From Conexibacter sp. (GTDB lineage: Bacteria > Actinomycetota > Thermoleophilia > Solirubrobacterales > 70-9), in assembly GCA_018263295.1 (NCBI GenBank), contig JADFCZ010000004.1, forward strand, positions 1 to 55,992: 55,992 nt of DNA, written 5' to 3'. The translations under genes and the position numbers were made by a program. The stretch's first letter is position 1; every line of letters begins with the position of its first letter. Positions 49,383-55,992 of the stretch are shown piece by piece. Below the pieces are notes generated by a model. The model saw only the letters and a program-made list of their open reading frames with translations, was not told where the DNA came from and made no database searches.

Positions 49383-52238
49383 TCAGGGAACCACCGTCAA
49401 GGCACGGACGCGTGAGCGGGCGGGCAGATACGGCCAGCCGCGCTCCCGGAGCACCGCCGCCCGGAACCGGTACCGAACCGGCGTCGTGTAGTTGGCGACG
49501 AACCGGTAGCGAAGCTTGAACCTGCCGCGCGAGTCGGTGTGGATCGAACGACCGACCGTCTTCCATTTGCGCCCGATCCTGACCTGGATCTCCAAGGACT
49601 TCCCGCCCTTCCCGAAGTCGGCGCCATTTCCCTTGACCCTGCCACGGAACAAGGCGCGCCCGCCGGCACGGACCCTCCGCGGAGCCCGCAGGGATACCGC
49701 ACCCTTGGCCCGGACGGAGACGGGCTCCGACGTCGTGCCGAGGTGTGCTGAGTCGCCGACGAACCGCGCCCTGACGGTCCGCGACGGACCTTTGGGGAGC
49801 GAGGCCTGGAACCTACCGCCGGCATCCGTCCTGACGAGGATCGAGTTCGACGATCGCTTCGAGCCACCAGCGTATGCCTCGATCAACTCAAGCTCCACGC
49901 CACTTATCGCGCTCCCACCACGATCTATGAGGCGGCCCGATACCCGAGCCGATCGCCCGTAGCCGATGCGCGCATTCTGCCGCCCGTTGATCGCGAGCCC
50001 GTTGATCCTCGAGGCAGCGCGGAACGGTCCCACCTGAATCATCTCGCTGCCGTCGCGACGCTTCGTCGAAACAACCTCGTTGCCCGCTCGGTCCGCGGCC
50101 ACGGCCCGGAACTCGTAGGTGACTCCGTCGCGCATCTCGTTCGAGTCCATTCGGGCCACGAGGCGGCCGGACCTCACCTCGGTTGCCAGTGCATGCCACA
50201 GTGACGAGCCCCGCTCCCTGAATGCGATCTCACCGTCGGCGACCCCGCTCAAATCGTCGGTCACCGGCGCCTCGATCCGGTCCGGGTCGCTGCGATCCTG
50301 CGAGTCCGCGAACGCCAGCACCGGGGGCCCGGTGTCGATTCTCACCACCGCGGACCCGCGTTCGGCATTCGTCCCGGTCCCGTCGTTCTCGTTCCCGGCC
50401 AGGTCGCGCGCCCAATACTCGACGAGATGGGATCCGTCGCCCTCGACGAAGCCTTCGACATCGGCGTCGAACTCCTCGACCTCGCTGCCGTCGATCGAGA
50501 GGACAGTCCGCGGCGGTTCGTCGTCGGGGAAGTCGTCGGTGTCGTTCATGCCGCTCAACCCATCCTCGGCGTCAACGCGGAGCGACACGGGGTGATTGAC
50601 CCAGTCGTCCACCGGCCCGGTAAGCCGAGTGACCGGATCCGTGAGATCGACCTTCAACTCCGTTCGCCCGACCTCGGAAGCGCGCATGCCGGACCCCGAA
50701 ACGGGGACGACGTGCACCCAGTTGCTGCCTTCGGCGAGGTCGTCCAGGCCCAGCAAACGACCGTTGCTGTCAATACCGGTTTCCGTCAACGGACCCACAC
50801 AGGTACGAGGATCTCCTGGGAGTCCGCACGGGTCGAACTCAGCTGCGTTGTTCACGACGGCACGGTATCCCGCTAAACCAGAAGGAGGAACCTGAACCCC
50901 GAAAGGCTTGCGCCAAGTCTGCTTGAAGCCTGCTGCAAGTTCGTTCCTCGAGATCCACCCGTTCGCGATCTGGGGCTGTGACTGCGGCGGTCGCGTGTCA
51001 TCGAACCTCAGCTGGGCCGTTGCCGCGGAGGCCGCCGATTCGTTCCCTGCGGCATCGCGCAAGTAGACGCTGGCCGTGTACTCCCCGACCGCGGGCACCG
51101 TCAGTCCATCGATCGACTCGATCCCCGGTGTCGACCTGGTCGTTGACGACGATCCGCCGGGACCGCTGATCACAACCGTCGCGGCGACGATCGGAGCATG
51201 AGCCTGGGACGGGTTGTTCCATGTCAGCTCGAAGTCGTTGTCTCGCTGCCAGCCGGGTCCACCGGAGACTGCAAGATCCTGCGGCGCCGTCGGCGCGACG
51301 TTGTCGACCCTCATTGACTTGGTTGTGCACGAAGAGGCGCCGGCGAAGCCGTACTCATGCGTACAGACCCGGACCTGGTTCCCGGGGCCGTCGTGGAACG
51401 CCGAGCTCGTGGTGTCGAGGTTCAGGTTCCTGAGCTCCAGCGGATCGCAGGGCGCCATCCGCCCGACGTACCCATTGCCGTCCTGACCCGGCTCGCAGAT
51501 CGAGTCGCTCAATACCTGCTGACCGTCGACCGCGACGGTCGTGCGGTCGACACCGGCCCCGACGTCGGTCTCCCCGACAGTGAGTTGGGCCATCCCGCCG
51601 ACCCAGTCGCCATCGGCTGCCCTCCCCTCCAGGACCGGCGTACCCGGCGGGACGGTGTCCTCCATGAGGAAGGTCGCTGCAGAGATCCGAGCGAACTGAT
51701 CGGGCGCGTAGCCGCATGATCCAACGGCCTTGCTGCAGAAGACGCCGACCCCCACCGCCGCGAGAGGGCCGGGATCTTGGACCGAGGAGTCAAACGTTCC
51801 GGCAGTCGAGCCGAGACCGACAACGGAGAGGTTCTCCTGCTGGGATTGACCGACACGGCGGATGAACAGATACGACCGGTTGCCGTCCGGATCGGGATCA
51901 CCGACGAGGTTGTAGCCGGCCTCGACCTGCTTGATGCGGGTGCCGAGAGGCGCCGTATAGACCCACTGCTTCGCGTCATTCGGTTGAGACGCGGCCGCCG
52001 ATTGCACCTGGAGCCAGTTGCCCCCAGCACAGCTGGTCGCCGCCGAGTACGAAGTGGTGGACCCCTCGACGGTGGCGTCAGGAGTGGCGGTGTGACCCGG
52101 CGAACACTCGGCCACCCGGTAGAACCCGCCGGCATTGGCGGTCTCGGTCCAAGTACCTAGGAAGGCCACGAGCAGCGCAAGGCAGGGACCCAGCGTCCGC
52201 AGCGCGACGGGCAGGTGGGCCAATGTCGATCTCGTCAT
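49383..52238 (-). CDS. giant secreted Ig-like repeat protein
   Basis: 951 aa. Signal peptide (about 12-36, ending TANA). An N-terminal lectin-like or fold-unknown domain has several Cys pairs, then an array of Ig-like/bacterial beta-sandwich domains. These are marked by repeated DDTxPP-type starts such as VDNVAPTAPQDL, DDTRPPQSQ, VDLTDPVTRLTG and IDTGPPVLAF. The C-terminal part has KVKG/RVR-type beta strands and a basic end without an LPxTG anchor. It is probably a secreted or surface-associated adhesin-like protein. It lies 43 bases after the sigma fusion and 32 before the subtilase. Codons are somewhat less GC-rich than in the metabolic genes. Confidence 0.85.
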   Translation of the reverse strand: MTRSTLAHLPVALRTLGPCLALLVAFLGTWTETANAGGFYRVAECSPGHTATPDATVEGSTTSYSAATSCAGGNWLQVQSAAASQPNDAKQWVYTAPLGTRIKQVEAGYNLVGDPDPDGNRSYLFIRRVGQSQQENLSVVGLGSTAGTFDSSVQDPGPLAAVGVGVFCSKAVGSCGYAPDQFARISAATFLMEDTVPPGTPVLEGRAADGDWVGGMAQLTVGETDVGAGVDRTTVAVDGQQVLSDSICEPGQDGNGYVGRMAPCDPLELRNLNLDTTSSAFHDGPGNQVRVCTHEYGFAGASSCTTKSMRVDNVAPTAPQDLAVSGGPGWQRDNDFELTWNNPSQAHAPIVAATVVISGPGGSSSTTRSTPGIESIDGLTVPAVGEYTASVYLRDAAGNESAASAATAQLRFDDTRPPQSQPQIANGWISRNELAAGFKQTWRKPFGVQVPPSGLAGYRAVVNNAAEFDPCGLPGDPRTCVGPLTETGIDSNGRLLGLDDLAEGSNWVHVVPVSGSGMRASEVGRTELKVDLTDPVTRLTGPVDDWVNHPVSLRVDAEDGLSGMNDTDDFPDDEPPRTVLSIDGSEVEEFDADVEGFVEGDGSHLVEYWARDLAGNENDGTGTNAERGSAVVRIDTGPPVLAFADSQDRSDPDRIEAPVTDDLSGVADGEIAFRERGSSLWHALATEVRSGRLVARMDSNEMRDGVTYEFRAVAADRAGNEVVSTKRRDGSEMIQVGPFRAASRINGLAINGRQNARIGYGRSARVSGRLIDRGGSAISGVELELIEAYAGGSKRSSNSILVRTDAGGRFQASLPKGPSRTVRARFVGDSAHLGTTSEPVSVRAKGAVSLRAPRRVRAGGRALFRGRVKGNGADFGKGGKSLEIQVRIGRKWKTVGRSIHTDSRGRFKLRYRFVANYTTPVRYRFRAAVLRERGWPYLPARSRVRALTVVP

Positions 52239-52281
52239 CTCGTTTCTCTCCCTTCATCGCGGCTCAGACACCGCGCCTGGG

Positions 52282-53826
52282 TCATGGTCCGAACTCGTTC
52301 TGGGCGATCGATCCGCCCGATCCCGATCCCGCGCTTTCCGACGTACCGCTCGGCGCTGGGGCCGGCGTGGGTGCCGAAGCCGCGACCGGATCGAATTCCT
52401 CGACAGGTGCGGGGGCCACCTGCTCCGCGGGTTCCGGTTCGACCGGCGTAGGGGACGGCTCCAGGTCCTCCGGTGATTCGCCGGCCGGAGGATCGGAAAC
52501 GCCCGGCTGCTCCTTCCGCACCGCGTGACTGACTTCGATGACGCTGGCGATCGCCGGCCGAGGTTCGACCCGACCGTCGTTGCCGCCGCGCTTGATCGCG
52601 ACCGCGGCGGGCCGGGTCACCTCTTTCGGGTTCAGGTCGGGAAGCGCCACCCCGGGTACCACGCCGGCTGCAACGCAAGCGGTTGCCGCCGCGCCCGCGC
52701 CGACGCACGCCATCGCGGCCTTGGCCGCCCCGCCGGCCCCGGCGAGCTTGGCGACGATGCCGGCGCCCGCGGCACCCGAACCCTTCGCGCCTCCCGATAT
52801 GGCCAGTGAGCTCACGGCCGTCTCCGCGCGCTCGAAGGCGGCACCGGCGGTGGAGCGAAGTCCCGTGAAGGCTTCACCGATCCGCTGCGCGACGGTGAGC
52901 CCGGTACCGCCGATGCAACCCGCCACCCCGGTGAATGCGATCAGGCTGCCAGCCTCATGGAGGTGCCGCGAGATTTGCTTCGCGAAGTCGGAGCAGGCGC
53001 GACAATGCTCGAGGTGACTCAGCGCTTGGCGGCGTTCGGACTCCCCCGCCGTCCCGGCGATCAGATCGCGGATCAGATGCTCGCGCTCCGCACACCACTC
53101 GCCGGAGTCGACCTTTCTCAGGCCTTCGATCAGCTCCTCAACGCCGCGAGTGATCTCCTTGCGGTAAGCGCGCGGCGACAGTCCCGGCACCAGAGCGCAT
53201 ACCTCACCGGGGCTCAGGCCCCACCCGTACCGGAGCAGCATCACCGCACGGCGACGCACAGGCAGGCTGGTGAGCAGGTCGCGAGCCACCTCACGCGTCT
53301 CGCTGCCCATCACAATCTCCTCAGGGAGGGGCGAGTGCCCGTCGCTGACTACCTGCTCTCGCTCTGCCTCCAGCGGATGCACCGGTTTCCGGGATCGGCG
53401 GCGCATTTCCTTGCTCGCGTGGCTGGCGACCGCGGTGAGGATGTAGGCGCGCAACTCACCTTCCTCCATCCGGGACCCGCGGTCGCGGAGTGCCGAGAGG
53501 GTTGCCGCCCAGGCGGCCGAGTAGACGTCGTCGATCTCCTCGTCGGAAAGCGACCGGCCATAGGCACGGGCCACCATCGCGCGGGCCGGCCGGCGCATCT
53601 CGGCGAAGAGCCGGCCGCAGCGGTCGGTCCAGCTCTCTCCCTCGTGGGAGTCATGGCGGGGCTTGTCGGGTCCGAGAGGGGGCGTCATCGCAGATGAGCC
53701 GTTTGGCTCGCTCTCGATAAGCCCGTCGCGTCCGGACTCGCCCCCCTTGGCCGATTTCGCGTCGCCTTGCTGCGGAGCCGGCGTTACTCGGACGTCCATG
53801 TCCCTTCCCATTCCCGGCACATCCAT
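52282..53826 (-). CDS. ECF sigma factor fused to anti-sigma-like zinc and membrane region
   Basis: About 514 aa. Sigma region 2 is at about 80-150 (MRRPARAMVARAYGRSLSDEEIDDVYSAAW) and region 4 at about 178-238 (LTSLPVRRRAVMLLRYGWGLSPGEV). A zf-HC2-like segment follows directly: C245, then HLEHCRACSD with H271-x3-C275-x2-C278. Next comes an Ala/Gly-rich hydrophobic stretch (about 340-385) able to cross the membrane, and a Pro/Glu-rich tail. This is sigma and anti-sigma-like parts in one chain. I chose ATG 53826, with AAGGGGGGA eight bases upstream; the frame is open to GTG 53898. It heads a run with the Ig-like protein and subtilase. Confidence 0.85.
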   Translation of the reverse strand: MDVPGMGRDMDVRVTPAPQQGDAKSAKGGESGRDGLIESEPNGSSAMTPPLGPDKPRHDSHEGESWTDRCGRLFAEMRRPARAMVARAYGRSLSDEEIDDVYSAAWAATLSALRDRGSRMEEGELRAYILTAVASHASKEMRRRSRKPVHPLEAEREQVVSDGHSPLPEEIVMGSETREVARDLLTSLPVRRRAVMLLRYGWGLSPGEVCALVPGLSPRAYRKEITRGVEELIEGLRKVDSGEWCAEREHLIRDLIAGTAGESERRQALSHLEHCRACSDFAKQISRHLHEAGSLIAFTGVAGCIGGTGLTVAQRIGEAFTGLRSTAGAAFERAETAVSSLAISGGAKGSGAAGAGIVAKLAGAGGAAKAAMACVGAGAAATACVAAGVVPGVALPDLNPKEVTRPAAVAIKRGGNDGRVEPRPAIASVIEVSHAVRKEQPGVSDPPAGESPEDLEPSPTPVEPEPAEQVAPAPVEEFDPVAASAPTPAPAPSGTSESAGSGSGGSIAQNEFGP

Positions 53827-53984
53827 GTGCGCGATCCCCCCTTGTCGTGAGTCCCTGCCGAAAAGATGCGTGACGCGTCGCGGACTTTGCACCGGCACGC
53901 TCCCGAAAGCCCGCTATTTGCGGCAATCTGCAATCGAGAATCAACGGAAATTCGGCGTGATCGATCCCACATTCGTCCAGCCCT

Positions 53985-53990
53985 TAACCT
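53985..53990 (+). promoter_or_regulatory. -10 element, leaderless
   Basis: TAACCT seven bases before GTG 53998. Confidence 0.45.
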
Positions 53991-53997
53991 GCGCCGC

Positions 53998-54471
53998 GTG
54001 CTGGAGGAGCGCGAGCGCGCCTACAAACAGGGCCTCGGTGAGCGGCTCGAGAAGCAGATCCCGAGCGGCGAACGGATCGACTCGTTGGCCGTCTGCCAAG
54101 TCGGCATGGCCCCGGCGATCCAGGTGGTTCCGATGGTGATCGGGATCGGCGTGCTCCTCGTCAGCCTCTTCGCCGGCTCGACCCCGAAATGGGTCGGACT
54201 CGCGGGTGCGCTGCTCGTCGTCGCGGGCATCGTCGTGATGCTGCGAACGCCGCGGCGGCTGCTGGCGAGGACGAACCGGGCCGTTCACGTCTTCGTGATG
54301 CCGCGTTCCCAGAAGGTCGAGTTCGAGAAACCCGCTGCGAGCGTGCCCGTGGCCGAGTTGCCCGAGTACGAAGGTGGCGCCGTCGAGCTCGGCGGCGAGC
54401 GCCTCTGGCCTAACTACGGCAGCGGCATCGAGCGCGACGCGCTGGCTGCCGTGCTCAAACGCTCGAGCTGA
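53998..54471 (+). CDS. two-span membrane hypothetical protein
   Basis: 157 aa, unrecognised. A charged N-terminus (VLEERERAYKQGLGERLEKQ) is followed by two membrane spans (about 45-60 and 65-82). A conserved-looking cytoplasmic tail follows with RTPRRLLARTNRAVHVFVMPRS and EYEGGAVELGGERLWPNYGSG. The GTG start has TAACCT seven bases upstream, so it is probably leaderless. It is divergent from the sigma fusion gene. A role in membrane signalling or envelope stress is a guess from its position only. Confidence 0.75.
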   Translation: MLEERERAYKQGLGERLEKQIPSGERIDSLAVCQVGMAPAIQVVPMVIGIGVLLVSLFAGSTPKWVGLAGALLVVAGIVVMLRTPRRLLARTNRAVHVFVMPRSQKVEFEKPAASVPVAELPEYEGGAVELGGERLWPNYGSGIERDALAAVLKRSS

Positions 54472-54673
54472 GGGTCGCTGAGGAGTCCTGTGCACGCATA
54501 CGGGACTGAATCACCACAGCGCCGGCCAACCTCGTGGCGTCCGGGCCTGGGCCTACCTTCCGCCCTGCGGCCAGGTAGTCGGCCGCCGGCCTGGAGGTAG
54601 CCTGCCGCTCATCCAGCCGGGCGACCGGGCGCTGCTCGGGAGCAGGCGCCGCGACGTAACCCCGGACCCCACG
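54472..54673. other. non-coding interval
   Basis: About 200 bases between convergent genes. GC-rich with imperfect inverted repeats around 54550-54610 (CCTACCTTCC and GGAGGTAG). I see no gene or recognisable RNA. Confidence 0.35.
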
Positions 54674-54877
54674 TCAGCGGCTAGCCCGCCTCGCTCCCCG
54701 CTTCAGCGGCGGCTCGCCGCGGGCGATGCGCCCGAGGTTCTCGATGGCCTCTCGGGACTGCCGCCGCACCTCGGGAAGCTCTCGTCGCCATCGCCGAATG
54801 AACTCGCGACGCTCCTCTTCGGTCATCTCGTACCGAGCGTCGTCGTCATCCACTGGCTGGGAATCACTCACTGCCAT
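54674..54877 (-). CDS. small charged helical protein
   Basis: 67 aa. After an acidic N-terminus (SDSQPVDDDDARYEMTEEE) the chain is strongly charged and helical (REFIRRWRRELPEVRRQSREAIENLGRI). The C-terminus is basic. No known family. ATG 54877 lies inside the end of the upstream membrane-protein gene (14-base overlap), so the two are co-translated. The function is unknown. Confidence 0.65.
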   Translation of the reverse strand: MAVSDSQPVDDDDARYEMTEEERREFIRRWRRELPEVRRQSREAIENLGRIARGEPPLKRGARRASR

Positions 54878-55262
54878 GAGGGTAGCTGCCGTTGCCGTGG
54901 GGATCAATTCCATCGGGACCCAGGCCGAGGATCTGCTCAACGTGGGTGATGCGCCGCTCATGACCGCCCAAAGCGTCCTCCACTTCGCCGGCGACTCTTG
55001 CCTCGTACTCGATCTGACCGAACCGGATCGGGAATTCACCGCGACCGGCGCGCCAGATGATCAACAACGCAAAGCCGACGAGACCCATCGCGGCCACAGC
55101 TCGCTCGATGTGGAGCAAGAGCGGCCAGCCGAGAGCGATCTCGGGCATCTGACCCTCGGATGGCAGACCGAGCAGGCCGCTCGCTGCCAAGGAAAGCAGG
55201 AAGCAGGCGAGACCGACCAGACGACGACCGAGTACGAGGCGATTGCCCATCGCTCGTTCCAC
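54864..55262 (-). CDS. small membrane hypothetical protein
   Basis: 132 aa with two membrane spans (about 14-33, LVGLACFLLSLAASGLLGL, and 55-68, AAMGLVGFALLIIW). A charged C-terminal part follows (GRGEFPIRFGQIEYEARVAGEVEDALGGHERRITHVEQ). Its last 14 bases contain the start of the next small gene. It is divergent from the marR-like gene, from which it is separated by an AT-rich promoter region. The function is unknown. Confidence 0.7.
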   Translation of the reverse strand: MERAMGNRLVLGRRLVGLACFLLSLAASGLLGLPSEGQMPEIALGWPLLLHIERAVAAMGLVGFALLIIWRAGRGEFPIRFGQIEYEARVAGEVEDALGGHERRITHVEQILGLGPDGIDPHGNGSYPHGSE

Positions 55263-55291
55263 CCCGCCTGAGCGACGGGCGCCCCACCCAC

Positions 55292-55320
55292 TTGACCCTT
55301 CTCCGATAGTTAGCTAAGAT
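55292..55320 (+). promoter_or_regulatory. promoter of the MarR-MFS operon
   Basis: -35 TTGACC (55292-55297), 17-base spacer, -10 TAAGAT (55315-55320). Predicted start near 55327, giving a leader of about 12 bases before ATG 55339. Confidence 0.6.
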
Positions 55321-55327
55321 AATTAGC
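55306..55327. promoter_or_regulatory. candidate MarR operator
   Basis: AT-rich island with palindromes TTAGCTAA (55310-55317) and GCTAA-GATAA-TTAGC (55313-55327). A direct repeat ATAGTTAGC/ATAATTAGC is also present. It overlaps the -10 of the MarR gene, fitting autorepression. Confidence 0.55.
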
Positions 55328-55338
55328 ACTACTAATCA

Positions 55339-55791
55339 ATGACAGGCACCGAGACGACATCCACGCAGGACTTGACCGAGCAGGCGGCACGGCTGCGGCT
55401 CGCGGTGAACCGGATGGCGCGGCGGCTGCGTCAGGAGGCGAATACCGAGTTGGGGCCGGCGTCGATTGCGGCGCTGGCGACCATCGAGCGCTCCGGGCCG
55501 CTGACCCCGTCCGAGCTGGCGCGGATCGAAGGGATCCAGCGCCCCACCGCCACCCGCATCCTCGGGCGGCTCACGGAGACGGGACTCGTGTCCCGGACGA
55601 CCGACCCGACGGACGGCCGCTGTTCGATCGTCCAGATCACAGGGGACGGCAGAAAGGCCTTGACCCGTCTGCGCAAGCGCAAGACGGCATACCTCGCCCG
55701 GAAGATGCGGGCGCTTCCCGATGACGACGTCGCCACGCTGGCGCGCGCTGCGGAGATCCTCGAGCAGGTGCTCGAGGAGGACCGCACTTGA
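55339..55791 (+). CDS. MarR-family repressor
   Basis: 150-aa winged-helix dimer. Recognition region: GPLTPSELARIEGIQRPTATRILGRLTETGLVSRTTDPTDGRCSIV (about 54-98), with the DxRxxxV-type wing. The flanking helices LRLAVNRMARRLRQE and ARAAEILEQVLEE form the dimer interface. It overlaps the downstream MFS gene start (TTGA), so regulator and transporter are coupled. This is typical of a ligand-inducible efflux pair. Confidence 0.92.
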   Translation: MTGTETTSTQDLTEQAARLRLAVNRMARRLRQEANTELGPASIAALATIERSGPLTPSELARIEGIQRPTATRILGRLTETGLVSRTTDPTDGRCSIVQITGDGRKALTRLRKRKTAYLARKMRALPDDDVATLARAAEILEQVLEEDRT

Positions 55792-55992
55792 CCGCCGCCG
55801 TACGTCGCTCCTTCGCATCCCTCGAGATCCGCAACTACCGCCTCTACTTCGGCGGGCAGGTCGTCTCGCTGGCCGGCAACTGGATGCAGATCGTGGCCGA
55901 GCTCTGGCTCGTCCTCGCCCTGACCGGCTCCGGCTTCGCCGTCGGCCTGGCCACCGCCCTGCAGTTCGCGGGCATCCTCCTCTTCGGCGCGC
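55788..55992 (+). CDS. MFS transporter, truncated by the window end
   Basis: Only the first 68 residues are present. TTG start with GAGGAGG upstream; the TTGA overlap places its start within the MarR stop. The visible part RNYRLYFGGQVVSLAGNWMQIVAELWLVL is the typical first span and A-motif approach of MFS_3/enterobactin exporter-like (EntS) transporters. A drug or siderophore efflux role under MarR control is inferred. The rest lies outside the window. Confidence 0.85.
   Translation, partial: MTAAVRRSFASLEIRNYRLYFGGQVVSLAGNWMQIVAELWLVLALTGSGFAVGLATALQFAGILLFGA

Noticed and set aside
54472-54673. Hidden small gene in the longest plain gap near the right end
   Set aside because: No frame with a start, ribosome binding site and sensible composition; only weak inverted repeats.

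Overview
This is a GC-rich (about 70% by eye), densely coding chromosomal stretch from an actinobacterium. The closest fit is Thermoleophilia/Solirubrobacterales. That placement is inferred from very high GC at third positions, many GTG/TTG starts, many leaderless promoters (TAnnnT 6-8 nt before the start codon), Tat lipoprotein signals, large secreted Ig/RCC1/RTX-type proteins, and a sigma factor fused to anti-sigma-like sequence. No 16S rRNA or tRNA is present to prove it. I found no phage genes, insertion sequences or CRISPR arrays.

Region 1 (1-9.8 kb): an acyl-CoA dehydrogenase and a divergent CoA-transferase flank a TTGAC-N6-GTCAA palindrome. They are followed, on the minus strand, by a polyamine uptake operon (TetR regulator, PotD, PotB, PotC, PotA) ending in an FAD amine oxidase. 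A second TetR gene is divergent from a cupin gene.

Region 2 (9.8-20.9 kb): a catabolic island. A Rieske oxygenase and two tandem PYROXD2-like flavoproteins lie on the minus strand, with an acyl-CoA dehydrogenase and an NDP-forming acyl-CoA synthetase on the plus strand. A class III aminotransferase and a third PYROXD2-like flavoprotein follow. Both divergent intergenic regions here carry the same TTGAC-N6-GTCAA palindrome as region 1. This suggests one regulon, possibly under one of the nearby TetR proteins, that degrades amine or acyl substrates to CoA esters.

Region 3 (20.9-32.8 kb): small hypothetical proteins, a BCP-type peroxiredoxin, a secreted RCC1-like repeat protein, a lipoprotein-Cax-Na/Ca exchanger operon, an ArsA-like ATPase, and an mtaP-mtaD-Nudix salvage operon with an upstream NYN nuclease.

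Region 4 (32.8-40.2 kb): the most interesting part. A complete CarH/LitR-type B12 photoreceptor (W-x9-EH and ExHxxG motifs) is divergent from a short-chain dehydrogenase. Three 11-bp direct repeats span two overlapping, near-consensus divergent promoters. Downstream are a second MerR protein, an HD hydrolase, and an SRPBCC / FAD desaturase-like / DUF1365 / cyclopropane-synthase-like cassette. That cassette resembles membrane-lipid photoprotection clusters of other bacteria.

Region 5 (40.2-56 kb): mostly cell-envelope and secreted functions: an alpha/beta hydrolase, a GH3 enzyme, an RTX-like protein, a Tat amine oxidase, and a sigma/anti-sigma fusion followed by a giant Ig-like protein and a subtilase. 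The window ends with a MarR regulator translationally coupled to a truncated MFS exporter gene.
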